Shown here: piece by piece, positions 8,984 to 18,800 of the stretch
Layout: each line of letters starts with the position of its first letter
How positions within the stretch are numbered: position 1 is the stretch's first letter
From: Candidatus Poribacteria bacterium
Lineage (GTDB): Bacteria > Poribacteria > WGA-4E > WGA-3G
Length of the DNA stretch: 64,000 nt
Assembly: GCA_028818705.1 (NCBI GenBank)
Contig: JAPPNJ010000001.1
Coordinates: 62,001-126,000, forward strand
Direction: 5' to 3'
Translations under genes and position numbers: made by a program
The notes under the pieces: generated by a model
What the model was told of the DNA's origin: nothing
What the model saw: the letters and a program-made list of their open reading frames with translations, nothing else
Databases searched by the model: none

Positions 8984-9226
8984 GAATGTAGACTAAAGCT
9001 AAATTTTGTCGCATCAACCAACAGCGGAATGTGTGTAAATCAACGGTATTCATGCCTTATGGCATTCAAATCAACGGTATAAAGCCTATAAAGGCTTTAC
9101 CGGGGCATGAAGCCCGTACGGGCTTCTCCGGGCATTCCAAATCAACACGGAATGAGCGTGTGGCATTCCGTGGGGGCAAAAAATGTAATACTAAGACAAA
9201 TTTTGCCGCGTATGGGCAAAATTTGG
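8984..9226. repeat. Family A/B hairpin array
   Basis: Starts with a decayed B unit (8984-9012, AATGTAGACTAAAGCTAAATTTTG). Then come family A hairpins with box AATCAACGGTAT: ATGCC/GGCAT at about 9047-9066, AAAGCCT/AGGCTTT near 9080, GAAGCCC/GGGCTTC near 9108 and GGAATG/CATTCC near 9150. It ends in a B unit (about 9179-9226) with stem AAATTTTGCC..GGGCAAAATTT. The junction GGGGGCAAAAAATGTAA before the last B is the same as at the right end of the 48.4-48.8 kb array. The right end overlaps the 3' end of the dehydrogenase gene. Confidence 0.9.
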
Positions 9227-10183
9227 CTGTAGCGCGGCATAAGGCAATCGTTCTCCCTTCAACCCAGCGAGCAGATTCTCCATTGCCATCGTCATCATTT
9301 TCATCCGCGTTTGGATAGTAGCACTGCCGAGATGTGGGGCAACAATAAAATTATCTAAACCGATGAGCGGATGATCGGTGTTAAGTGGTTCTGGTTCGGT
9401 TACATCAAATGCAGCACCAGCAATCTGCCCTGCTTTCAGGGCGTCGTATAATGCGTAATGATCGACAACAGGTCCCCTGGCGATATTCACCAAGATTGCG
9501 GTGTCTTTCATTAATTCAAGTTCGGCTTTGCCAATCATGTGGGTTGTCTCTTCCGTCAGAGGGACGTGAAGCGTCACAAAATCAGAGGTTTGAAGAAGTT
9601 GTTCCATGTCCGCATATTCAACGCCGAGTTCTTCCTCCCAATCGCGTCTGCGTTCGCGTTTGTAATAGAGTACCCGCATGTCAAAAGCTAAAGCACGTTT
9701 TGCGACAGCATAACCGATACGTCCCATGCCGACAATACCGATTGTTGCATGATGTACATCGTATCCCCAGAGAATGTTCGGATCGTAGTATAACCACTGT
9801 TTCGCTTGAACGTGTTGGTCAGCAGGCACAACCTTTCGTGATGCAGCGAGCAGAAGGGCCATCGTCATATCTGCGGTTGTATCGGTGAGAACACCAGGTG
9901 TATGCCCAATCCCAATCCCTCTTTCTCTACAAGCCTCAACATGGACATGATCATAGCCGACCCCAACGACGGAAACAACTTTGAGATTCGGGGCGGTATC
10001 GATCATCTCCGGTGTGACGAGTTCGTGTCCATAGGTCATAAGGCCGTCAAGGGGTGGAATCCTTTCAGCAATAGGTGGTAGGATCGCACTCGTATGCCAC
10101 ATATCCACTTCACATTCTTCGGCTATCTTAGCTCGGATTTCTTCTCGAACAGGACGTGTAATAAAAACTTTGAATTTTGCCAA
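9191..10183 (-). CDS. D-isomer-specific 2-hydroxyacid dehydrogenase (glyoxylate/hydroxypyruvate reductase type)
   Basis: NAD(P)H-dependent reductase of 2-oxoacids, 330 residues, cytoplasmic. The nucleotide fold is seen in TIGIVGMGRIGYAVAKRA (GxGxxG), the substrate arginine in NIARGPVVDH, the catalytic Glu in AAFDVTEPEPL and the catalytic His in APHLGSAT. Start is a TTG at 10183 with a strong TAAGGAG 7 nt upstream that overlaps the Der stop, so translation is coupled to der. The last 11 residues and the stop are encoded by a family B repeat; a normal member would end near '..GERLPYAAL.P', so the tail is probably acquired. It is the third gene of a permease-Der-dehydrogenase run. Confidence 0.92.
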   Translation of the reverse strand: MAKFKVFITRPVREEIRAKIAEECEVDMWHTSAILPPIAERIPPLDGLMTYGHELVTPEMIDTAPNLKVVSVVGVGYDHVHVEACRERGIGIGHTPGVLTDTTADMTMALLLAASRKVVPADQHVQAKQWLYYDPNILWGYDVHHATIGIVGMGRIGYAVAKRALAFDMRVLYYKRERRRDWEEELGVEYADMEQLLQTSDFVTLHVPLTEETTHMIGKAELELMKDTAILVNIARGPVVDHYALYDALKAGQIAGAAFDVTEPEPLNTDHPLIGLDNFIVAPHLGSATIQTRMKMMTMAMENLLAGLKGERLPYAALQPNFAHTRQNLS

Positions 10184-10194
10184 GGCTTCTCTCC

Positions 10195-11619
10195 TTACGA
10201 TTGGCGGTAAAAAATGCGTATTGGCGTGCCGTTGAATCCGAATTCTTCCCTGATATTGTTGACAAGGTATGCCTCGTATGGCGGACGTATCCGATGGAGG
10301 TTTCGCCCAAATATGAGAAAGGTAGGAGGTTTCGTCTCCACCTGTGTGATATATTTGAGTGCGGGTCGCACACCCTTGACACGCGGCGGCGGATGCGCGT
10401 TTCGCAATTCCAAGAGTAACTGGTTAAGGTCGGGGGTCGGGATACGGGTGCAATACTCGCGATAAACCTCAAGAGCAATTTCCAATATATGGGTAACGCG
10501 TTGTCCCGTAACAGCAGATACGAAAACCCGTGGAACATAATCGAGTTGTGGAAGTTGGGCGTCAATCCTATCCATAAATGCCGGATGCGTTGTGTTATCC
10601 TTTTCGATCAGATCCCATTTATTTAACACTAAAACGGAGGCTTTTCCCTGCCGTTCGATGAAGTTAGCGATCGCTTTATCTTGTTGTGCGATTTCTTTGG
10701 TTACATCAAGGACAAGAACAGCAATATCGCTTTGGCGAATACTGTGGATAGCTCGCTGGACAGTGACCGATTCGAGTTCGTCGTTAATAACCGATTTACG
10801 CCGCATCCCTGCAGTGTCAACCACCTCAAACGGGATGTTATCGTGAACGATGCGTATATTTACAGCGTCGCGCGTCGTTCCAGGTCGGTCGTCGACGATC
10901 ATCCGTTCTTCACCCAACAGGTTGTTGATAAGCGACGATTTTCCGACATTAGGTCTGCCAACAATTGCCATTTTCATTGTAGTAGATGCATTATCGGGTG
11001 TTTCGTCGGTATCCGGCAGAACATCCACTACTCGATCAAGAAGTTCTCGAATTCCGTCGTTCTGGACACACGATGTCCACATCGGTTCTGAGAATCCGAG
11101 GGAATAAAACTCTGCCGCTTCATTGCGAAACCGTTCGCTATCTACCTTGTTGACGACGAGGAAGATAGGTTTGCCGGCAGCTCTGAGTTTATCGGCGACA
11201 ATCAAATCGTGTGGCATAACACCGGTTCGTGCATCGACGACGAACAAGACGAGTCTGGCCTCAGTCAAGGCAGCATCCACTTGCGATTGGACGTTATCAA
11301 TAAGTCGGTCGTCCGGATCGATGTCTAAGCCCCCCGTATCAACGATGGTGAAGGGGCAGCTATTCCATTCAACGTCTGCGTAGTTCCTATCGCGCGTCAC
11401 GCCGGGAACATCGTGGACAACAGCAACTTTACGTGAAGCCCGTGATTTTTTGGTGCGCTGCGGTCTGTCGCGCTGTGGTATTTTATCACCATTTCCTTCA
11501 AAATCAGGAGGTATCTGTTGTGGACGTACGGGGGCAGACGCGATGATCCGATTGAAAAGCGATGACTTTCCGACATTGGGCCTGCCGACAATCGCGACAA
11601 TAGACCGTCCAGTTTCCAT
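10195..11619 (-). CDS. der: Ribosome-assembly GTPase Der (EngA)
   Basis: Double-GTPase needed for maturation of the large ribosomal subunit. Two complete G domains are visible: GRPNVGKSSLFN at the N-terminus with DTGG and NKVD, and GRPNVGKSSLIN near residue 222 with DTAGMRRK and NKWD, followed by the KH-like C-terminal domain (RNAHPPPRVKGVRPALKYITQ). At 474 residues it is slightly longer than usual because a basic insert (GNGDKIPQRDRPQRTKKSRASRK region, about residues 40-64) sits in the switch I area of the first domain. Its ATG overlaps the stop of the upstream permease gene (TAATG), with GGAGG inside that gene: translational coupling. Confidence 0.96.
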   Translation of the reverse strand: METGRSIVAIVGRPNVGKSSLFNRIIASAPVRPQQIPPDFEGNGDKIPQRDRPQRTKKSRASRKVAVVHDVPGVTRDRNYADVEWNSCPFTIVDTGGLDIDPDDRLIDNVQSQVDAALTEARLVLFVVDARTGVMPHDLIVADKLRAAGKPIFLVVNKVDSERFRNEAAEFYSLGFSEPMWTSCVQNDGIRELLDRVVDVLPDTDETPDNASTTMKMAIVGRPNVGKSSLINNLLGEERMIVDDRPGTTRDAVNIRIVHDNIPFEVVDTAGMRRKSVINDELESVTVQRAIHSIRQSDIAVLVLDVTKEIAQQDKAIANFIERQGKASVLVLNKWDLIEKDNTTHPAFMDRIDAQLPQLDYVPRVFVSAVTGQRVTHILEIALEVYREYCTRIPTPDLNQLLLELRNAHPPPRVKGVRPALKYITQVETKPPTFLIFGRNLHRIRPPYEAYLVNNIREEFGFNGTPIRIFYRQS

Positions 11620-13862
11620 TAGTTATCCTCCAGCGCATTTGTGTTTGCGGATGTGTTTTCCACGTGTTGATCCGTCGCTAACGTCCGCGAAACGGCGATA
11701 ATGGATTTTATCACAACAATAATAGGAATTGCAAGCAATACACCCCAAAAACCGAGTACAGTTGCCCCGACGATGACCCCGAACATAATAAGCAAGGGAT
11801 CTACATCAACAGCATCACTCATGACCTTAGGCGAAACGAGCGAATTGTCGAGCCCTTGGACCCCCAGCGCAATAGCTACCACAATTGCGGAACGAACAAG
11901 GAAATCGACGATCTCGAAATCCCCAGCTGCCAATCCCATCAGCATCGCTAGCAAGGCGAAAGCACCACCAATGAAGGGACCAAAGGTCGGTATAGCATTA
12001 CAGATGCCGGCGAGTAAACCTACAATCAGCGCGAAAGGCACGCCAATGATGCTATAGGCAATACAGGAAATTGCTGAAATAATAGCGATAACCGTGACTT
12101 GTCCTTTCAGAAACTGTTGGAGATTTTTATCAATTTCGCGCAGATAACTTTTGACTGCATCACGACGATGCTCGGGAAGCAGCGAGATAACATTGCGGAA
12201 GTAGTTGTCAAACGATTGATTTGCATAGACAAACACAATAAACGAAAGCAGTAGTGTTACCAAGAACCCCCCGAACCCAAAAGCGATAGATCCAACGAAT
12301 CCTGACACCCATCTGACGACTTCTCCACCGGTCTGAGCAATTGCGGGTATCCGCTCGGTAAGATATGCCTGAATTTGCTTAACAATCGGCTCATCCCTAT
12401 ACGTATGGGTAATACCTACCTTATTTATAACAAAAGGTCTCCATCCAGATGCTGGTTTGATACGATGTCGAATGACGGTGCGATCCCCGGCGTATAGGCC
12501 TGAAGGCGCAGTCGCTAATAGTGTAATTTCTGTTGCCACTTTCGCTTGCTGCCAACTGTCAAGACGATTCCATGCATAAAGCCCTTCAGGAGTTCCGGCG
12601 TATAGTTCAATATCAGAAACTTGTGAGTTATCCGCCGTATCTCGATCCGCTGCTTGCCCACCTGCGAGTGCGTAAACCGGCTGCGTTACCGGGGGAAGCG
12701 GGTCCCATCCGAGAGAAGCACCTTCGAGATACCAATGTACTGCCGTTGTTATAGGCTCCAGAGGTGTCGAGTCAACCGGCGTTGTACTGGCGACATAAGT
12801 TATTCTATTGCCGCTGGCATCCTCAATGGAAGTGATACTAACAATAGATTTTTCACCGTAAATGGCAGGTGAGACCTCATTCCACGTTCGACCGGCATCT
12901 TTGCTCGTGTAAAGTCCTGTTTGAGTTCCGACGTAGATCCAGGCGCTGTTCCAGTGTGGCGTATTAACGGCTTGAACGGATGTGGTATCAAAGGGGGTTC
13001 CTTCTACTTTGTGCCAGACCTGCGACCGGATTCTCCGAACACTCCCATCGGCAGTGACCATCTCAACACCACTGGCGGGCAGGACCTTATAGTATCTGTA
13101 CAATCCTTTTTGAGTGCCAGCGTAGATAACGTTTCTACTCGTCGTAAGTGTTTGTATTTGTTTACCCAAGAGTGGGCCATTGGTAATACCGACGCGAGCG
13201 CGTGTTTCTCCTACATCGGCTTGAATTTTGTAAACTCCGTGGTTCGTGGCGATATAAAGGGTTTCTGTTGATTGTCTCTCTACGGTATCGGACGTTGCGA
13301 TTGTGTCTTCAACAGTTAGTGGATTCACACCAATAGCGATTGCGTTAAACGTCTCACCGTTGACATAAGGCAGAACGGTTTCATGATAAAACTTCATCAA
13401 TCCGCTACCCATTTGCCTGGCTTGCTGACTGACCTGCCTACCAGTGTAGAAGACAGCGCCGCCACAGACAATTAGAATTAATACAGTAGCGATACCGCGT
13501 TGATACTCCCTTTTGAAGGGGAGCGCGTTCCAGAGAAACCTGAAAACATAAGCGAAACAGAACCCCAAAATGAAAGGGGTCAACGCACCTAACAGGCGAA
13601 CAAAAAGCCACACACCTATCGCCAAGATCTCTAAGATGACAATGCTTTTTATATCAATCCAACGATAGATTCGTGTGAGGAGCACAATCAGCAGTATAGG
13701 TACTACAGGGTGTAATAAGAGTATTCGATTGCTATCGCTGGCGTTGCTTTTGTAGTAAGCGAAAGCTATCCACCCTGCGGTGAGTACGACACTGATAATT
13801 GCGAGAATAGTTGCCGAAAAGACTGCTGGTTGTTGTGGGTTGGGTTCGTCTTGTGGTTTCAT
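11619..13862 (-). CDS. AI-2E/PerM-family permease with inserted beta-propeller
   Basis: Membrane protein of about 747 residues, twice the family size. Residues up to about 155 hold the first membrane segments (ATILAIISVVLTAGWIAFAY; IVILEILAIGVWLFVRLLGALTPFILGF), and residues from about 505 on hold the conserved rest of the fold (LLLSFIVFVYANQSF, FLKGQVTVIAIISAISCIAYSIIGVPFALIVGLLAGICNAIPTFGPFIG, FWGVLLAIPI). Between them lie some 300 residues of propeller-like blades: LYIATNHGVYKI, VIYAGTQKGLYR, WIYVGTQTGLYTSKDAGRTW (an Asp-box), IELYAGTPEGLYAW. The insert would face the periplasm by the usual topology. A TTG at 13877 is an alternative start. The gene is first in a coupled set with der and the dehydrogenase. 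AI-2E exporters move quorum signals or ions; substrate unknown. Confidence 0.87.
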   Translation of the reverse strand: MKPQDEPNPQQPAVFSATILAIISVVLTAGWIAFAYYKSNASDSNRILLLHPVVPILLIVLLTRIYRWIDIKSIVILEILAIGVWLFVRLLGALTPFILGFCFAYVFRFLWNALPFKREYQRGIATVLILIVCGGAVFYTGRQVSQQARQMGSGLMKFYHETVLPYVNGETFNAIAIGVNPLTVEDTIATSDTVERQSTETLYIATNHGVYKIQADVGETRARVGITNGPLLGKQIQTLTTSRNVIYAGTQKGLYRYYKVLPASGVEMVTADGSVRRIRSQVWHKVEGTPFDTTSVQAVNTPHWNSAWIYVGTQTGLYTSKDAGRTWNEVSPAIYGEKSIVSITSIEDASGNRITYVASTTPVDSTPLEPITTAVHWYLEGASLGWDPLPPVTQPVYALAGGQAADRDTADNSQVSDIELYAGTPEGLYAWNRLDSWQQAKVATEITLLATAPSGLYAGDRTVIRHRIKPASGWRPFVINKVGITHTYRDEPIVKQIQAYLTERIPAIAQTGGEVVRWVSGFVGSIAFGFGGFLVTLLLSFIVFVYANQSFDNYFRNVISLLPEHRRDAVKSYLREIDKNLQQFLKGQVTVIAIISAISCIAYSIIGVPFALIVGLLAGICNAIPTFGPFIGGAFALLAMLMGLAAGDFEIVDFLVRSAIVVAIALGVQGLDNSLVSPKVMSDAVDVDPLLIMFGVIVGATVLGFWGVLLAIPIIVVIKSIIAVSRTLATDQHVENTSANTNALEDN

Positions 13863-13907
13863 ATTTTTATTTAGCAATTAGGGCGTTCCGCTTCGCAAAT
13901 CAGAATC

Positions 13908-14034
13908 AAAATCAACGGTATGAAGCCCGTGAGGGCTTCACCAGGTATTCATGCCATGCGGCATGAAAAATCAGAATCAACGGTATGAATGCCGTGTGGC
14001 ATTCACCGGGGTATGAATGCCTTAGGGCATTCTC
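13908..14034. repeat. Family A hairpin array (four hairpins)
   Basis: Two full boxes AATCAACGGTAT each start a pair of hairpins joined by ACC(A/G)GGTAT: stems GAAGCCC/GGGCTTC, TTCATGCC/GGCATGAA, GAATGCC/GGCATTC and GAATGCC/GGCATTC, with loops GTGA, ATGC, GTGT and TTAG. All four stems are perfect although three differ in sequence. No B unit is attached here. Confidence 0.9.
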
Positions 14035-14041
14035 CGCACTG

Positions 14042-14176
14042 TCAGTTATCAGGGCGGTGCTGCGCACCCGTCAGTAGTCAGTTAAACCCCCCAACTCCCT
14101 TATCAGGGGAAATAGCAACGGACAGCTGAAAACCGATAACTGAAAGTGAACGAAGTGAGCGCGCTAACTGCTGACA
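14042..14176. repeat. Family H low-complexity repeat (CAGTTATCAG type)
   Basis: Runs such as GTCAGTTATCAGG, GTCAGTAGTCAGTTAAA and AACCGATAACTGAAAGTGAACG fill the space before the symporter stop, with a GGCGGTGCTGCGCACCCG hairpin inside. Together with the neighbouring family A array they account for all of the 322 nt between genes; nothing else is seen. Confidence 0.7.
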
Positions 14177-14184
14177 TCTATTTG

Positions 14185-15762
14185 CTATGCTGTTGCTTCG
14201 GTTGAATCTCCAGATTCATATCTCTCAATTACACCTGCTCCGATGCTGTCGCCCCAGACGTTAATTGTGGTCCGGAATCGATCGAGCAGCCAGTCGATAG
14301 AGAGAATGAGCGTTATCCCTTCAACTGGGAGATCAACGGCTCTGAGGACAATAACCATTGTAACGAGTCCTGCTTCTGGAATTCCGGCTGCGCCGATAGC
14401 TGCTAAGGTCGCGGTAAGCACAACAACTATCTGCTGTGCTGGGTCCATAGAAATCGCATAGACCTGAGCGATAAACATGACAGCAACTGCCTCATAGAGT
14501 GCGGTACCGTCCATGTTGATGGTTGCTCCCAAGGGCAGGACGAAACTGGAGGTGCGTCTGGAAACGCCGTTTTGATTCTCGACCCCTTCCATCGTTAAGG
14601 GCAGCGTCGCGCTTGAACTCGCCGTTGAAAAAGCATTGAGTAAGGCAGTCGCCATTCCCTTGAAGTAGTTGACTGGGTTCCTGCGTCCTAAGAATAACAG
14701 GAGTAACGGTAAAATGACAACAGCGTGCAAGCCAAGTCCTAACAATACCGTGGCACTGTATTTGCCAACTGCAATGAGTTCGGGCCAGAAGCCTGCGAAC
14801 CCCTTCGCCTCACCAATCCGACCTGCGATTAAGCCGAAGATACCGACCGGTGCGACGTACATTATCCAGTGGACGAGTTTCATCACCGCCTCATTTAGCC
14901 CCGCAATCACGGAGATAACAGGTTTGCCAATATCACCAAGCATAGATAACGCAGCACCGATGAGAAGTGAGAAAAAGATGAGCGGCAGAATATCGGTATG
15001 TACCATTGCCTTGAAGACGTTTGAAGGGATCATCCCTTCCTTGCCGGTATTTTCGTTGCCGAGGAACACCTCTTTGAGTGTGTTGCCCATAGTTCGTTCT
15101 GTTTTGTCGGACATTCTTGTGGCGATAGGCAAACTGATATCGATGCCTTGGCCCGTATTTTGAGGTTCTATTCGGACGAGTCGACCATCAGAGAATAACA
15201 AACGTTCCCCATCATCCGTGGTGACGTAGCGTGCATCCCTAAAGGGTTGCCACGACTTCACTGTGACGGTTGTTCCCGAAATTGATTCAACTTCACCTCG
15301 GATGTCCTGGTCAGTGAGGGTAACGACATATTTATTGTTATAGGTCCGATTGAATTCTCCGCTCAACTCAAGCGTGAGCATTTCAGGACCAGAGAGCGTG
15401 TAACTGAGATCGGATCGTTCTTCACCTTGCGATAGTCCCTTCCCTGGCAAAATGATATTGACAAGAATTATTCCGATGAGAACGGAAATAGCAGTTGTTG
15501 CCATGTAGTATAGGACTGTCCGCCCACCTATAGAACCGATGTTGCGAATATCACCTAAATTTGTGATCCCGACTATCATAGACAAGATAACAAGTGGCAC
15601 GACTATCATTTTCAGTAGGTTTAAGAATACTTCACCGAGTATTGTTGTGTGAATTGCAAAGTCTGGCGCGAATCCGCCAATGATTGCACCCGCAACAATT
15701 GCGATAACAATACCGTAAAGCAGGCCGAGACTGACTTTTGGCTTACTCTCGTTTTCATTCAT
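14185..15762 (-). CDS. Dicarboxylate/amino acid:cation symporter (DAACS/SDF family) with inserted domain
   Basis: Sodium- or proton-coupled carrier, 525 residues versus about 420 in the family. Conserved parts are present: ILGEVFLNLLKMIVVPLVILSMIVGITNLGD, the serine-rich AFSTASSSATLPLTMEG re-entrant loop, LPLGATINMDGTALYEAV, and AAIGAAGIPEAGLVTMVIVLRAVDLP. About 110-120 extra residues (about 110-225) follow the third membrane segment; they are hydrophilic and strand-rich (YVVTLTDQDIRGEVESISG, GERLLFSDGRLVRIEP) and would lie on the outer face. The start ATG has AAGGAG. The insert lies where other family members have only a short loop. Confidence 0.9.
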   Translation of the reverse strand: MNENESKPKVSLGLLYGIVIAIVAGAIIGGFAPDFAIHTTILGEVFLNLLKMIVVPLVILSMIVGITNLGDIRNIGSIGGRTVLYYMATTAISVLIGIILVNIILPGKGLSQGEERSDLSYTLSGPEMLTLELSGEFNRTYNNKYVVTLTDQDIRGEVESISGTTVTVKSWQPFRDARYVTTDDGERLLFSDGRLVRIEPQNTGQGIDISLPIATRMSDKTERTMGNTLKEVFLGNENTGKEGMIPSNVFKAMVHTDILPLIFFSLLIGAALSMLGDIGKPVISVIAGLNEAVMKLVHWIMYVAPVGIFGLIAGRIGEAKGFAGFWPELIAVGKYSATVLLGLGLHAVVILPLLLLFLGRRNPVNYFKGMATALLNAFSTASSSATLPLTMEGVENQNGVSRRTSSFVLPLGATINMDGTALYEAVAVMFIAQVYAISMDPAQQIVVVLTATLAAIGAAGIPEAGLVTMVIVLRAVDLPVEGITLILSIDWLLDRFRTTINVWGDSIGAGVIERYESGDSTEATA

Positions 15763-15776
15763 AGTATAACTCCTTT

Positions 15777-15838
15777 GTTGATTAATCGCTATTCGCGGTT
15801 TGTAGTTCGCGATTTGCTAACTGCTAATCGCTAATCGC
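15777..15838. repeat. Family H/AATCGCTA repeat
   Basis: TAATCGCTATTCGCGGTTTG and TAACTGCTAATCGCTAATCG runs fill the gap between the symporter start and the stop of the giant surface protein; the latter's TTA stop lies at its edge. Confidence 0.65.
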
Positions 15839-18800
15839 TATTTCCTTATTAACATTTTGCGAGTAGCAGTGAAATCGCCGATAAAGACTGTATAAAAATA
15901 AATACCACTGGCAACAGACTCACCTATCTCATTTCTACCATCCCAATACGCTGCACGACTCTTGTGCTGATAGATGCCAGCAGGTTGATGTCCCAAATGC
16001 AACGTCCGAACTAAAACTCCATTGGCAGTGTAGATATGCAACGTCACATCAGCGGCTTCAGCGAGTTGGTACGGTATCCATGTCTCTGGGTTGAATGGAT
16101 TTGGATAGTTGTGAAGTAAAGCTGTGTTGTCAGGAACGAACAACGCCAAAAGCGACTCAAGGTTTGCAATGCCGCGCTGGAAAGTGAACGATCCATCATC
16201 TGCTGCGTGCAGAATGTTGAGGGCATGTTCTACCATTTCGCGCGAGGTATCGGGGTTATAAACCCCTCCCACCGATGGTGCAGCGGGGGCGGTTCTTTCG
16301 CCAAGATGTTCGGCAACAATTGCAAGGTCTTTCCCATTTACAACGCCATCGCCATTGACATCAGTACGCGGATTTCTGGGAGGCTTTTGCCCCAAAGCGT
16401 CTGTTACCAGTGCTACATCCTTGGCGTTTGTTACGCCATCCTTATTGACATCCCACGCAGGGACAGTCGGTACACTCCTCTTCACAACAATCAAAGTGTC
16501 GGGCGGCGTAGATAAGATTGTCTGACCTGTGCTGGTCCCCGCTCGGAAGTTTCGCAGTACCACGCGTCCTTCTCCGCGTGCGATAGCAGTGAATCTCAGG
16601 GATAGGAGTGTGCCTTCGCCTTTGACACCACCTTGGGAGATTCTTGCAGCCTTTATACCGGCGATTTTACCTTGCCTATTCTTAATAGTGCCTTTCTGAA
16701 AGAAGGTTTGTCCGCCTCCTTGCTTCAAAAAGCTGCCTTCATTGACATTATTCGCTTTCAGGATCGCAGGATCAAAGGCAATATCGGTCTGCCATCCGGC
16801 TAAATCGGTGATGTTTGCTGCATTGAGACGGAGGGTAAAGGTATCGCCCTTCTGAATCTGTGTTGCATTTGTGGATAAGGAGAATCTGGTACCAGGGGCT
16901 AATACTGTGTATTCGGCATCGGGTGCGAAGCCAAAATGCCCATTCAGACGATGGTTCCAATTGTGAATAGAAACCAACAATACATTTTTCCCTGGTTTTA
17001 AGATAACTGGGAAAAATTCCTGGTAATCCTCACTCCAACCATGACTCTCCGTAACCAATTTTCCATTCAGCCAGACCTTATGATTAGCACCGCTTCCAGC
17101 AAACATTTTCGTTTCTTGTTCCCGCGGTGAATCCAAGGTAATGGAACCGTAGACCACATTCTGTTTCTCATCGGCTGGTGGGGTTCCCAACGCTCTCAAA
17201 CTTTGACTGACGTTTTGCCATGCTGCAGCTCCTAATTTACCAGAAATCCAGACACTCTCACCAACGGACTTCCCTTCCACTGCACCATCCGTAGCGACTT
17301 CGCGTTCCGTGACCTCACCCCCACTTGCCCTTGCAAGCAAATCCCTGTCGCGAAAATCCTCAAATTGTGATCCCGGGAACAGCACCCACAACCAAGGTCC
17401 CGTTATTTTCGGTCCTCCTTGCCGTAAAGTCCCCGGATTGTTGGATGAGCGGATATAAATCTTCTCAGCTAACCCTTCCAAAGGTGAAAAGTCGGATATA
17501 ATGTTGTTATCAAGGGAGAGTTGCTTCAAGTTGGTTAATCCAGCAAGTGGAGATACATCCGATATAACATTGTTACGGAGGTGGAGGTGCTCCAAATTGG
17601 TTAACCCAGCGAGAGGGGATACATCCGATATGGTATTGTTGACAAGCTCCAACGATTTCAAACGTGTTAGTTTCGCGAGGGGTGATATATCTGATATCGA
17701 GTTATCATTTAGTTGTAGCCTGGTCAATTGCGTTAATTCCGCTAACCCAGAGAGATTCGAGACATTGGAACGATCAATTTCCAGCCATCGAAATCTGGGC
17801 AACTTTGCCAAAGGAGAGAAGTCTGAGATGGCAGTACGCCGAGCATTTATGCCTTCCAAACTAAGCATTCCAGCAAGGGGCGATACATTAGAGATGGGAT
17901 TGCCTTCAATCCCTATCCCGTTCAACTTTACTAACCCCTTCAGTGGTGATAAATCGGTGATGGCGTTCTCCTCAAGACCCAGCCAATCGACGCTGATTAA
18001 GCCCGCAAGGGGCGACACATCGGTTATTCGGTTTCCACGTAACTTGATGTTATCCAAACGCACTAATCCTGCTAACGGGGATAAATCGGATATGGAATTG
18101 TGCCGAAATTCTATGCGTTCCAATCTTATAGCATGTTCAAGCCCTGTCAGATTGCGTATGCCTTTTTCATCAGCTTCAATGCGCGTCAATCTTGCCATCT
18201 CATCTGACGTAATCGGAGCACCAGGTGCTTTTCCGAGTCTTTCTGCAATTGCTGCACGGAGGTTCGGGTCAGGGATCAAAGTACTGGGTGTAACATCGCG
18301 GAAGATAGGTTCCTCGGGGCCCTCGGAACTCGGAGTTGGACAATCATTACCATACAAGCAAGAAACTACAGTTTCAAAGTTAGATGTCCACACATCTCGT
18401 TTCACATTGCCGTTACTCAGCAGACCCGTCAAACCTAAGTTCTGTAAACCCGGATTCCTACGAATCTGTTGACGCAGTGCTTCGGGTTTCAAACCGACAG
18501 CAGCCGCAGCCTGCGCAGCATTCAGCGAACCTTGAAACGACTCATAGAAACGACTCACCGGTTCAATACCATCAAATACTCCACCTGTTGCTTCAAGTGC
18601 TTCCTGGTAGCGTTGGGTATCCGCACTCACCAACCGATCCATCGTTGCTTTTTCCACATACAACCGCAATGCATGTGCTTTGTCGTAAGAGGGATTTGTT
18701 GTCTGCTGGATAAAGGCGCGCACTCCATCTTCAAATTCCTTCATGCCTTCCGTATGACAACCGATGCAAGAGAGTCCATTACGCACGGCAGGATCACTCG

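Noticed and set aside
8901..9030. Purine riboswitch upstream of the NCS2 permease
   Set aside because: No three-way-junction consensus seen; the leader is short and holds repeat traces only.
17501..18472. 323-residue plus-strand ORF
   Set aside because: Antisense shadow of the leucine-rich repeats; the regular repeat pattern keeps the opposite frame open.
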